Below are positions 10,366 to 20,619 of a stretch of 64,000 nt of DNA, one piece after another. This DNA comes from Tetraselmis striata (lineage: Eukaryota > Chlorophyta > Chlorodendrophyceae > Chlorodendrales > Chlorodendraceae), in NCBI GenBank assembly GCA_006384855.1, contig VCJN01002992.1, positions 434,001 to 498,000 on the forward strand, written 5' to 3'. Numbering within the stretch: the stretch's first letter is position 1; each line of letters opens with the position of its first letter. Under the pieces are notes generated by a model. It made no database searches. It was not told where the DNA came from and was given only the letters and a program-made list of their open reading frames with translations. The translations under genes and the position numbers were made by a program.

Positions 10366-12528
10366 ATGGCCGCCAAGACACAGGACGAGCTCAAGAAGGA
10401 GGCGGCATGGCGGGCGGTGGAGTATGTCAAGAGCGGCATGGTGCGCGCCGCCGCCCGCAAGGCCTCGAGAGAGTGGAGGTGGCTACGGATTACAGATGCT
10501 TATTGCTTGCCACGACGCACAACGAAGTATGTGCGTTTATGAGCATGGGGCTGTGGCGCTTGTAGCGGGACCAAGTGGAGCAGCGGCGTGTCGTGCTTGA
10601 CCTGGCGGGTAACATGCCAAGGACAGGCCAATTGCAGGTGGAGGCGGCAGTTGATTCCGCACGCGTCCACGGCTCAACTACCGAGTTGGGGAGGGGGGGG
10701 GGGGGGGATTTACCAACGTGACACTTGCTATGTGACCATTCATGGGAGGCCTCTGTCGTGCCATGCACTGCCGGTATGCGGGCTCTCACTTGAACCACAT
10801 GATGCTGTGAGCTGGTCACAGGCTAGCTTGCCCAATTGTCCTCGTGAGCACTTGCGGATTCTCCATGTGGCGATGTGAGCTGAGCGGGCGCGTGCGCGTG
10901 CGTGTGGTGGGCGGCAGGTGGTCGGGCTGGGCACGGGCTCCACCGCCGCCTACGCGGTGGACCGCCTGGGCGACCTGCTGGCGTCGGGGGAGCTGACGGG
11001 CGTGGTGGGCGTGCCCACGAGCGTGGCGACGGAGCTGCAGGCGGCGGGGCGCGGCATCCCGCTGGCCACGCTGGACGAGCAGCCCAAGCTGGACGTCGCC
11101 ATCGACGGCGCGGACGAGGTGGACCCGTCGCTGGACGTGGTGAAGGGCCGCGGCGGCGCGCTGCTGCGCGAGAAGATGGTGGAGCGCGCGAGCGACCTGT
11201 TTGTGTGCATCGTGGACGACAGCAAGCTGGTGGACGGGCTGGGCGGCTCCAAGCTGGCGGTGCCGGTGGAGATCGTGCAGTTCTGCTGGCGGTACAACCT
11301 GGAGCGGCTGCGCGCGCTGCCCGAGGTGCGCCCGGCTCGCGGCCCGAGCAAGCACAGGGGGAGAGGGGCCAAGGGGAGGGGGGGGAGGGGGCATTTGGAT
11401 GCATGGGTGCGGCGGAGGGGCTGGGGCATGCATGGATTGGACAGCAGTGGCTTTCATGCGTATGGAGGCATCCAGGAGGGGTTTGCTTCCGGAGAGCCGA
11501 AGAGGTGCATGGGGATAGGATAGGAAGGGTTGGACCGTGGAGGACGACAGGGGATTGGGCGGCAGCCCAGCCCCTGCCGCCCAATCCATGCCAGCCGTGG
11601 CGGATGATGCCGGAGGATGGTTGGTGAGCGGTGTGCAGCGGCGCGTACATGGATGCTCAGGCTACTGCGGGGGGCTGCGGCTTGCATGGATTGGGCGGCA
11701 GGGGAACTCGTCCGCGGGCTAGGTGTACATGTACGTGTGCATATGCACAGCGTAGTTTTGTTCATGAGATGAATTCACTCGATCTGCACAGCGCTGAAAC
11801 CAAAGAAGTCGCGTCAGGATGAGCCGCAGCAGGTTATAGAAGCTTAATATACAACAGTGGAGAGAGAGAGGGAAAGGGAGAGAGGCAGGGATTACTCCAT
11901 TACACACATAGGTGTTGATCGCTGAGGGGTATCATGCCTGCAGTGCAACACTAAGCCCTGTATATACACCAGAAGTAGATAGCTAGGGAATGATACCCTC
12001 CCGGGGTGGGGGGAGGGAGGGGGGGGGGGGGGGGGGTTAGCATAAGAATTGGGCAAGCTCGAGGCAGGGAGTGGCATGTGTTGGGAGCCTTTTAGGGTTT
12101 CGAGGCGTAGGGTTTTAGGGTTTTATGTATAGATTCTGCGCTTTGGCCCTTCAGGCCTAAAGCCCTAATGCGCCATCGCAACGGTGGGTCACGGTGGCTG
12201 AGCGCCCCCCCCCCCCCCCTCCCTTCCCGACATCCCCTCTCTCTCTCTCTCTCTCTTTCTCCTGTCACCCCTTCTCTTGTGCGTGTGCCAGGTGGCGGGG
12301 TGCCGCGCGGAGCTGCGCATAGACGCCGCCACGGGGGAGCCCTACGTCAGCGACAACCACAACTACATCGTGGACCTCTACTTTGAGCGCCCCATCCGCG
12401 ACACCGCCGCCGCCGCCGCCGCCATGAGCCGCCTGGAGGGCGTGGTGGACCACGGCCTGTTCCTCAACATGGTGGACGTCTGCATCATCGCGGCGCCCGG
12501 CGGCGTCATCGTCAAGGAGCGCCCCTAG
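10366..12528 (+). CDS. Ribose-5-phosphate isomerase (type A)
   Basis: Interconverts ribose-5-phosphate and ribulose-5-phosphate in the Calvin cycle and pentose phosphate pathway. Three exons join in phase 0: 10366-10440, 10918-11325 and 12292-12528, giving about 239 residues, a normal length for RpiA. Exon 1 (MAAKTQDELKKEAAWRAVEY) matches the usual N-terminal helix. Exon 2 holds the phosphate loop GLGTGSTAA, the catalytic Asp motif DGADEVDPSLD and KGRGGALLREK with the catalytic Lys/Glu. Exon 3 holds DNHNYIVDLYF and VVDHGLF and ends at TAG. No transit peptide is visible in frame; a 5' exon may be missing, so plastid or cytosolic location is open. Both introns contain poly(G) tracts, and intron 2 also has poly(C) and CT tracts near its acceptor. 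The gene is convergent with the PLP enzyme on its right. Confidence 0.93.
12088..12125 (+). repeat. Telomere-like TTTTAGGG words inside intron 2
   Basis: Several spaced copies of TTTTAGGG/TAGGGTTT occur here, the plant and green-algal telomere word. The run is short and interrupted, so this is an interstitial remnant or chance, not a telomere. Confidence 0.35.
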
Positions 12529-12910
12529 CGGGAACAAGCGCGCCCGGCTACGGGTGACAAGTGGACAGGGGGGAGAGACAGAGAGAGAGCAAGGGAGGAA
12601 TGGAGAGAGAGAGAGAGGAGCCCTATGAGAGAGAGCGGCCGTCCGGGGAGCGGATGTGCCGAGACTGCGACATGTCTGCCGGCCCAATGCCCCGGGCGCA
12701 TTGTGCTGCCGACGGTGGCGCGTCGGAGCATCGGTCTTGGGCAGCGGACAGTGGAACGTCGGCGTTTTGTGACGTGAATTTGGGTTGCACTGTCCGCGAC
12801 GGCAGTTTCCCAGTGTCTGGATCGCGATGCTGAGCAGTCCGGTGACCCCGTCCTTCTTGACCCTCCCTTGTCTGCGGGGGAGGTGGGTGGGGGGGGGGGG
12901 GGGGGGGGGG

Positions 12911-13018
12911 CTATGGTGCCCTGTGGGGTGCCCTTTGGTACCGCGGGGCGGGGGGGAGGAGGGGGCATATGGTGCCCTGTGGGGTGCCCTTTGGTACCGC
13001 GGGGCGGGGGGAGGGTGG
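12911..13018. repeat. Tandem duplication of about 55 bp between convergent genes
   Basis: Two adjacent units share ATGGTGCCCTGTGGGGTGCC and continue through TTTGGTACCGCGGGGCGGGG. Poly(G) tracts lie on both sides (12888-12910 and 13017-13033). It lies between the stops of the two convergent genes. Confidence 0.8.
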
Positions 13019-13216
13019 GGGGGGGGGGGGGGGCAACACAGTCGCTGTGGTTTGGAGCTTGCAGGGGGTGGGCTTCAAGGGTCTGCTGAATACACATCGG
13101 GTCTCCGCGCGTTTGGGCGAAAGGGGGGTAATGCTACTGGATGCAGCCCCTCGACACGCGCGGCCATTCACGAGACGCTCGCCGTCCGCAGTTTGGACAC
13201 GCGGTGCAGCGGATGG

Positions 13217-13221
13217 TTACA
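13217..13221 (-). terminator. Candidate TGTAA polyadenylation signal
   Basis: TGTAA on the minus strand, about 75 nt past the stop of the PLP enzyme. TGTAA is the polyadenylation signal in Chlamydomonas-type green algae. A 5-mer alone is weak evidence. Confidence 0.3.
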
Positions 13222-13295
13222 TTTGAACACCGTGATTCGCACTTGACCGCTGTCCCAACACATCTGCGCCCATTTGCGCCCAGCCCGCCACCCCC

Positions 13296-16200
13296 TCAGG
13301 GCTGCGGCAGCTCCTGCAGCACCCGCTCCAGCACCAGCGCCCAGTGCGTCCAGTGCGTGCCGCCCTGGCAGTACACCGTGAAGGGCGGCCGCAACGGCCC
13401 ATCGGCGGACAGCTCCGACGTGGAGCCGTCGATGAAGGTGCCGTCCGCAAAGATGACCTCATCGCCGTAGCCGGCCGTGACGCCTGCGGGGCAGGGAAGG
13501 GGGCGGGGGGGGGGGGAGCATGGAACATCCGGCGGTCCCTACTTCTTAGCTCAGCAATGCCCACCATCGGCATGCTGATAGGTTGTGACTGGGAAGGTCT
13601 GCATTTCATGTGACGCTAGATACATCGGTATATACTCGTACGAACACAGACCGTAGTAAACACAGGGGGGCATGTGTACCGCAATCGATTGACCGTGCAA
13701 CATTACTGACGCAGTATCGCTTTGGGTACGATATCGTCCAACAACGGGTGGTACGCATCGATTTGGGAATACTGTACGAGTGCACGGATGTGGCTGAGCA
13801 CCTTTGTGCGAGGCGACGGTATCGCGGCGATAAGATGTTTCCATATCACAGGACGGGTGACAGCTCCGCTATTCAAGCCGAGGCTGAAACTCAAGAGCCC
13901 GGGCGGATACGTATACTTCTAGGTCTCCCAGAATCGCCTGCTTTCGGGGCGTGCGGTGCGCGTTCCGCAGCCGCAGTAGCGGCGGCCAGAGCGGCGACAG
14001 TAATGTTGGCGGAGTCCGCGTTGCGCCAAGATTGCGCGCGTCCTCCCCCAGAGAGGTGCCAGCCCCCTTCTACTGAAGCGCCCTCTTAGTTGGCAGGCAT
14101 GTCATTGGCAGGCATGGTGTACGAAAACCCTGAAAACAAGAACCTGACCTGCCTGCCAGAGGTCAAATGTAGACGAAACTACAGCGAAGTATGGCGGATG
14201 TTCTTACAGGTTGCATGCAAGCCCGATTCGAGGGTTATAAACCAGCGGGGTTCTTATTAATAGATAGGTGCGTCGGCGCCCGTAGTCGGGCAGTAATGCT
14301 CCTAGTCCGGCGCTTTACGTGTATTAATGGACGCATACAGTCCCAACCCCTCCCCCCCTCAAACCCCAGCCTAGCACAGGTGTCAACATTTCCACTGCGA
14401 AGCTCTGTCGGGCATCATGTTGGGGGTGGGCTGCGGAGCAGGCCGCGCGCGCAAGCACCTGGCAGGGGCCGGATGTACGACCCGACGGGCGAGCGGCTCT
14501 GCACGGCGCGGCAGAAGGCGGTCATCAGCTCCGGGCTGCCCAGCTCCACGGCGGTGATGAAGGAGTACGGGTCACAGGGGCCTGCGCGCGCGGGTGCGGC
14601 GCATAGCGGAGGGCAGGGACGGGGCTAAGCAACATGGGCGAATGGGAGGCATGTGCGGTGGCGGGAGGAGGTGGGGTATTAACGGGGGTAAGAGGGCATT
14701 CAAGCATGATGTGGTGTTAACCATACAGCACGTGGTGCGTTTGCCGATGAATCTATCAGTTTGTGAATTGGGTGATTCGTAATAAGTATATCACACTGCT
14801 GTAATAGGATAGAAATCAAACAAAGCTGCTGGGCTTTAAACGAAAAGAACAGTTTTTTTCTTCAAAAATGTAAACTAGACCTTGGGGCCGGGGTGCGGGT
14901 CCCCCGTTGTCCTCAGCAGCAACGCGCGGCCACTTGTGTACGGGCGATGATTTCATGTTGTAGTAGCTAATGGGCAGAGTGGGATGTGGCCTCCACACCC
15001 GCTGATACTATGCATAGACGACTACTCGGTACAGTCTGTACTGGGTAAATGTTTTGTTAGTTAACACTGCTGCACTTGTGGCATGTCAGTTTGGGAATAC
15101 TGTACGCGCACACGGATCTGGCTGCACGTCCTCGCAATAAGAGCGCTGGTGACGATAATATTACAAAAGCCGCAATAAGGCGGTTGTATGTCATTCGACA
15201 GGTGGCGGCTCCCTAGATGAGTACGCTGAAAACAGAGCGCACGACGATATATACTTCAGCAAGGCGGGATCAAGGCATATAAAGACCGTTATACATACAG
15301 CATCAGGCCCTAGTCTAATTCATGTTATAAAGTAACACTTGTTATATACAAACTGCCATTAGTATTCCTTATTGACAGTCGTTTTCATGATTACTATAAG
15401 ACTGCTCGACAAAATCATCAACTGTGAACTAAGAAAAGGGCGGCAGGCTGACGTGGGGCAAGCGCGCACCCGGGGGCGGCACGACCGCAAAGCCGCGGCG
15501 GTGCATCACCTCCGCCACCAGGCGGCCGCCCTTGATGGCTTCGCCCACCATCTGCGGTGCCAGGAACAGGCCTGCAGGGCGGTGTGCCGCGAAGGGGTAA
15601 ACAGATGCAAACCGGCAACTCTTCAGCCCACAGAATGCAGATGGCCACAAAACCTACACCGACGGGAGACAGCTCGATTATATATCTGGAAAAAAGGAAC
15701 CTGCTACATATAATATACAATACAATACAATATGATGTAGTATTACATGTACATTATAATAAATGTAGTACACAGTATAATGCACCACATTCATCATAAT
15801 ATACACTGGTAGATATACGTATTCCATGTACAATGCCGTTTTTGCGCTGCCTAACACTTCAACCACAAACGCCATTCTAGATAGTATATCGAACTAGGCA
15901 ACCATGTGAGGTCGAATTACGACGCAATGCAATACGGATGGCAGTTTAAGCTCACCGCAGTTACACCGAAAACATTATAAGAACGTATGATTACAATTCT
16001 GTGTGTGTCACATATGCACAGTGGATGGTGCATATATGCTAGAGGACGCACGTTTAGATGTGTATATAGATGATACTCATTACTTCACAGCACCTGGTTA
16101 GATCAAGCAGCACAAGCCCAGGCAGGGGTGCAGGCCCGCCCGCCTTGCATCAGCAGCCGCTGCTCGCCGCCGGATATGCCGCCCGCGTCGCGCCCCACGC

Positions 16201-18545
16201 CCGGGGCGCTCAGCCGCGCGCTGACAGCCTCCAGCAGGTCGGCGCGCCCAGCGACGTAGCCGCCGCCGGGCGCCAGCGTGCCGCCCGGGTTCTTGATCAG
16301 GCTGCCCATGGCCAGGTCGGCGCCCACCTGGTGCCCGGCAGGCAGACGCTCAGGTCGCCCTCCTGGCGTGAGTCTCGCATGAATCTCGTCGATTCTGCGC
16401 CCCCCCCCCCCCCCCCCCCTCCCCCCCCCCCAAGGCTCCTCTAGTATCCATGCCCCGCCATGCTCTGTCGACCCTCCAATCTTTGCGATGTAGCCCATTA
16501 GCGGTGAGGTCTCGACTAACGGCCAACACAGGAGAAATGACGTTGGGACTGACAGGCAGATTACAGGTAGGCCGCAAAGGGGGGCGCATGTGAGCTTACC
16601 ACGGCGGGAAGGAAAAGGAAGAAGGGAGGAGGGGTGAGGGGGGCCACACCGCACACGGCTCGAGCTCCCCTGTGAACTCGCCATAGCAGTTGTCCACAAG
16701 CACGAGGCAATCCGGGTCCGCCTCCTTCGCCACCTCCACCACCCTGCGCAGCCACGCATCATGCGCTCACCAAACACAAGCAATGCTTTGGTTGCGGGGG
16801 ACCGGCAGCCAGGCATGACCCTCGGCGTACACCGCCACCCAACCAGCGACGATGTCCCTATCGGCATGACCAGCATCAATACTGCGACCACGACGACTAC
16901 TTGCGCTGCCAACTGAGCAGCCCGAGAGTCTCCGCCTCCTCCCCCCGCATCGCACGAAGCCGAATAAGATAAGCAGGCAGTGGGTGGGGATGGTAGGACG
17001 GGGTATGGACGAGAATGTGGGGCAGATCAGGGCGCACGGCGCACTCACCGCCGGATTTCGGCGATGGTGAGCGTGGGGCGCATCGCGTAGCCGCAGGAGC
17101 GCTGCACGTACACCACGCGCGTGCGCCCCGGCACGATCCCGCGCGCCACCGCGGCCAGGTCGACGCTGCCGCTCGGTGTCAGCGGCAGCTCTGCGTAGGT
17201 GACGCCCCAGTCGCGCAGGCTGCCCACTTGTGGACGCCCACGCAGGCCAATCACCTCCTCCATCGTGTCATACGGCCTGCGCAACATCCCCCCGGAGCAG
17301 CCGCTACGGCGTGAGCCATGCGGCCCAGGCGCCTGGGTGGCTGCCGAGCACCGCCGCGTTGGGAGGGAGGTGGGAGGGCGGCACCTGCCGGTGACCGCCA
17401 GCAGCTCGTCGCCCGGACGCAGCGACGCGAAGAGCGCCGCCGCGATGGCGTGCGTGCCCGACATGAAGCTGCGCCGCACCATGGCCGACTCCGCGCCCAT
17501 CACGTGCGCCATGATCTGCCGAGGTGTGGTCGGGAAGCGGAGCGCAGGACGCATGCGGGCGCTCAGCGGCGAGCTAAGAAGTTTCACGAACTCCCCGATT
17601 TTGGAGTATCGCCAAGCGGTAAGGCAAAGGACTTTGAACGCGCCGCGTTTATTCGGCGTGCATGCAATCACTACTTGTACTGTGCGGTCGGTCTAGTCCT
17701 GCCCGCTAGGCGGTGGCATCCCTTTCCTGGCATCCCAGACACGCAGCCGCGCGCCGCGCACCTCATCCAGAGCCTCGCGGCCGAGGTCCCCATGCCCGTA
17801 GCCTGTGGATCCCGCCCAGTGATGCGGGCCCAGCTTGACGGCGGCCATCGCCGCCTGCACGCGCGCCGAGTTGGCCGCGATGAGCCGGTCGATGTCGGCA
17901 AACAGAGGCGCCAGGTCCTTGGCCACCGCCCACACCTGCGGCAATACCCCCAATCAGCCGTCAGCTCTGCCAGCCGCTTTGAAATCACCCACCTACGGTG
18001 TCATTCACGTAAATAAGCCCCAGATACCATTAGCGATTACGTTGTGCCTAAATTTAAAACAGCCCTAACTAGGCTCGGAGTTGCTCATTGGCACATACGT
18101 GCACTCATAACAGAACGTGTTTAAGCATGTGCATTCACATTGTAACTCAGCTTAGATATGAATATACAATGAAATACAATGATTGAAAGGAGGGGGGGAG
18201 GGGGTCCCTCCCTGAAATCCGGGCAACACCGACCTCGTCTGCTGGCTCTGCCGCGAGCTCTGGCGCCGCCTCCGCCCCGGCAGCTCCGCCCTGCGCAGTC
18301 ACTGCCGCCTGCGGCTTAAGCTCGGCCTCGTCGTCGACCCACCTGACTGCGTTCGGCTCCTCGTGTTGCTGCGCCCAGGACGAGCGGTTGGCAGATCGGC
18401 GCTCGCCGGTAACGGCCACCCAGCGTGCACGCTGCGGCGCGTTGGTCGGCTGTGATGGCCGACGTGAGGCAACTGGCTTTGCGTGCCGTGGCGCGGCGCA
18501 CATCGGTGGATTTCCGAAGAAAATTTGCTGCATAGCCGGAGGCAT
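13296..18545 (-). CDS. Aluminium-resistance / methionine-gamma-lyase-like PLP enzyme
   Basis: A member of the COG4100 / Met_gamma_lyase family of fold-type I PLP enzymes. Its substrate is not firmly established. Nine minus-strand exons join without phase conflict: 18545-18234, 17935-17762, 17515-17385, 17276-17049, 16743-16650, 16327-16144, 15571-15470, 14581-14459 and 13483-13296, giving 511 residues. The first 104 residues are Ala/Arg/Gln-rich and not conserved, so they may be an organelle-targeting extension. Family blocks follow: GYGHGDLGREALDE, FMSGTHAIAAALF, RPYDTMEEVIGLRG, VQRSCGYAMRPTLT, LVLVDNCYGEF, the PLP-lysine segment GSLIKNPGGTLAPGGGY, DEVIFADGTFIDGSTSE and YCQGGTHWTHWALVLER. 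Exon 6 appears to use a GC donor (CAAG|GC); a GT site 32 nt further would add eleven residues inside a conserved block. Introns hold interspersed repeats and a tRNA-like fragment. Confidence 0.92.
13755..13920 (+). repeat. Interspersed repeat copy 1 in a PLP-enzyme intron
   Basis: Shares TTTGGGAATACTGTACG, the following CACGGATxTGGCTG and more scattered identity with 15090-15260. Both copies lie in introns of the same gene and in the same orientation. The family is unknown. Confidence 0.45.
14145..14290 (+). repeat. Interspersed repeat, copy also in EGY intron 8
   Basis: Matches 41935-42110 in the same orientation: AGACGAAACTA, ATGTTCTTA, GCATGCAAG and CCGATT occur in the same order and spacing. 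No coding capacity; probably a short non-autonomous element. Confidence 0.5.
15090..15260 (+). repeat. Interspersed repeat copy 2 in a PLP-enzyme intron
   Basis: Diverged partner of 13755-13920, sharing the TTTGGGAATACTGTACG word and flanking blocks. A duplicated intronic segment or two insertions of one family. Confidence 0.45.
17602..17638 (+). other. 5' half of a tRNA-Gln(UUG)-like sequence in an intron
   Basis: The stretch begins TGGAGTATCGCCAAGCGGTA and reads as acceptor strand, D-arm with a GCC/GGC stem, and an anticodon loop CTTTGAA with TTG in the anticodon position, as in bacterial or organellar tRNA-Gln. The 3' strand of the anticodon stem, the T-arm and the acceptor complement are absent, so it is not a functional tRNA. 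It lies antisense in the intron between exons 2 and 3 of the PLP-enzyme gene. Confidence 0.4.
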
Positions 18546-19047
18546 GCTGTCGATCGGCGAGTGACGAAGCGGGCAGCCGGGGCAAAAAGGACAAGGTCCG
18601 CGATGTCTGATGGATAGTCACGACGGGGAGACCTGCGGCGGCTCGGTAGCCGGGCGAAGGCAGTCGTCATGCGTCCGTCAAGACGACGGAGTTTTCGAAC
18701 CCGCCGCCGCCGCCGCGGCGCCTTCGGTTTTGGATGCTGGTACAGTACCTTACTGCGCTGCCTTTGAGACTTTGAGACTTTGATTTTGAGGAAACAGGGT
18801 AAACTATCCGGCAATAAGGAGTAAGGTTATCTGCATTTGTAAAACAGGGTATTCCACAATACTACAGGGCTTTCTGAAAAATCCACCCTCTGATACAGCC
18901 ATGAAATAGGGTGTTTCCCCCCACTATCTATAGAGCAGTGAATCTCCCACCTACCCAAATATAATGTGTGCCGTTGTAAATGGTCATATTGATAATGTAT
19001 AGAGGTTTGATTACACGGGGCTATTCTGTCACCGGTACCACATAAAC
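18546..19047. other. Intergenic, no gene seen
   Basis: Upstream flank of the PLP-enzyme gene. A GCC-rich patch lies near 18703-18720, then AT-richer sequence without a convincing frame. Confidence 0.4.
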
Positions 19048-19869
19048 CCCTTATTCGAAAAGCCACCAGATCGGAGATTCTATCTAGGACGTCGTAGATC
19101 CGACCTCCGAAGGTCCTAGATTAGCGCAAATCTAGGACAAAACGAGCAATAATCTAAGATGTCCTAGATTGGCATCGAGGGCCTTTCGGGCCAATCCGGT
19201 ACGTATCCTAGGCCTTCCGGGCCACCCCGCGATCCATATGTCGCGACTGCCGCCCAGTCCACCGCTCCACCACCCGCGCCCGAGTCCCGTCGCATGTTCA
19301 GTGCCGCCCCGCTCGTCTACCGGCATGCATACATAGGCGGCCGCCGATTCCGGGGCCTCGGTTATGATATGTATTGGATTCGTTCCCTTCGTGTGATGGT
19401 GGGTTTCATTCATGATGTATCCCTCCGTCCTGCTAGGCTCGCTCTATTCCGCGTCTATCGACCTTATTCACGAGCGAGATCGCCCCATGATGGCGACCGA
19501 CGGTGGAGCCGCGCCAACCGCGGCTGGCGATCATCATGACCCGGACGGCTCCTCGTCCTGGCGCTCGGGCACGGTGAATTGGCGGCCCATCCACTATCAC
19601 GGGGAGGGAGTTCTGAGGCTCGGTACCGACGGGTGGGACAGTGAGCAATGAGAAATGAAGCGGGCCGCATCGGCTTTGGGTTGGTGGCCCAGTCCCGGCG
19701 GCGGGGCGTGGCGCGGGCGGCGCGGCCGCAGCGGGATGACGATTTGAGGCGTTCATTCGAATATGGGGCAAAATGGTAGATTGCGCGCGTTGTCTCCTAG
19801 CATATCGGCAAGTTAATCTAGGAAGTTGGATATCTGCGACTATAAATCTAGCGGCTTTTCGAATATGGG
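19048..19869. mobile_element. Non-autonomous DNA transposon with 23-bp TIRs
   Basis: Left end 19048-19070 (CCCTTATTCGAAAAGCCACC...) and right end 19847-19869 are inverted repeats with 20 of 23 bases matching. Subterminal words such as ATCTAGGA occur on both sides. The 0.8-kb interior has no transposase, so it would depend on an autonomous relative. I could not find a clear target-site duplication. Confidence 0.55.
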
Positions 19870-20095
19870 CTCAAGTAGGCTGAGCTAGCAGTGTTGTTTT
19901 TTTATGTGTTGTGTTTTATCTCAAAGAATGTGAGGACCCCACAACGGTCTCGATTCCTGCTCTAGCTTTCATTGTGAGGCCTCAACTAGCAGTACCCGTA
20001 CCCACGTGACTTTTGGTTGTTACGTCTGCGGCGACCATGGTCGCCGCACACGCGAGCATGTGATGACTTGCGCGGATAATTTAACTATTGTTATT

Positions 20096-20338
20096 GGCGG
20101 TGGAGCATCAGCGGCCGAACACGGTCAAAGAATCGAAGGGTTATTGGACGAAACTAAAGTGACATGACCGCGGGACGCGGGGATGACGCGGGATGTACTC
20201 GCACGCATGCCGATATGCTGACGGCGGAGCATCATCAGCGGCCGAACATGGTCAAAGGGCCGAAGAATTAGCAAGAACTACATTGACACGACCGTGGCAC
20301 GCGGGAACGACTCACGCAAGATGACCCGCATATGCATG
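20096..20338 (+). repeat. Two diverged tandem copies of a ~120-bp unit
   Basis: Copy 1 (about 20096-20218) and copy 2 (about 20221-20338) share GGAGCATCA, CAGCGGCCGAACA, GGTCAAAG and the CATG-rich end in the same order. Divergence is considerable. No coding capacity. Confidence 0.6.
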
Positions 20339-20619
20339 CATTGCTATGCGCAATAAAGTACGCGGCTTGGCGAGTCAACAATCGTCGCATGGCCACGTGT
20401 ATGATGTTGCAAACAACAAATTGGTTTTTCTTTAAACACGGTCATGGCATGCTCCTCCCCAGCTATTCTTTTGCACTCCCGTGTCTCGTGAGGTTAATTT
20501 TCAGCCCCGCGGCCTGTCACGCTACATACCCATGTTGAAGTCATGTGAATGGTACTATACCGTTAACATTCTAGTTTAAATGTTGGCTACGTGTGCACGT
20601 ACGCGTACGTACCTCTTGC

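Noticed and set aside
10823-11650. Long minus-strand frames opposite ribose-5-phosphate isomerase exon 2
   Set aside because: Shadows of a GC-rich coding exon on the other strand; no domain, Arg/Ala/Pro-rich.
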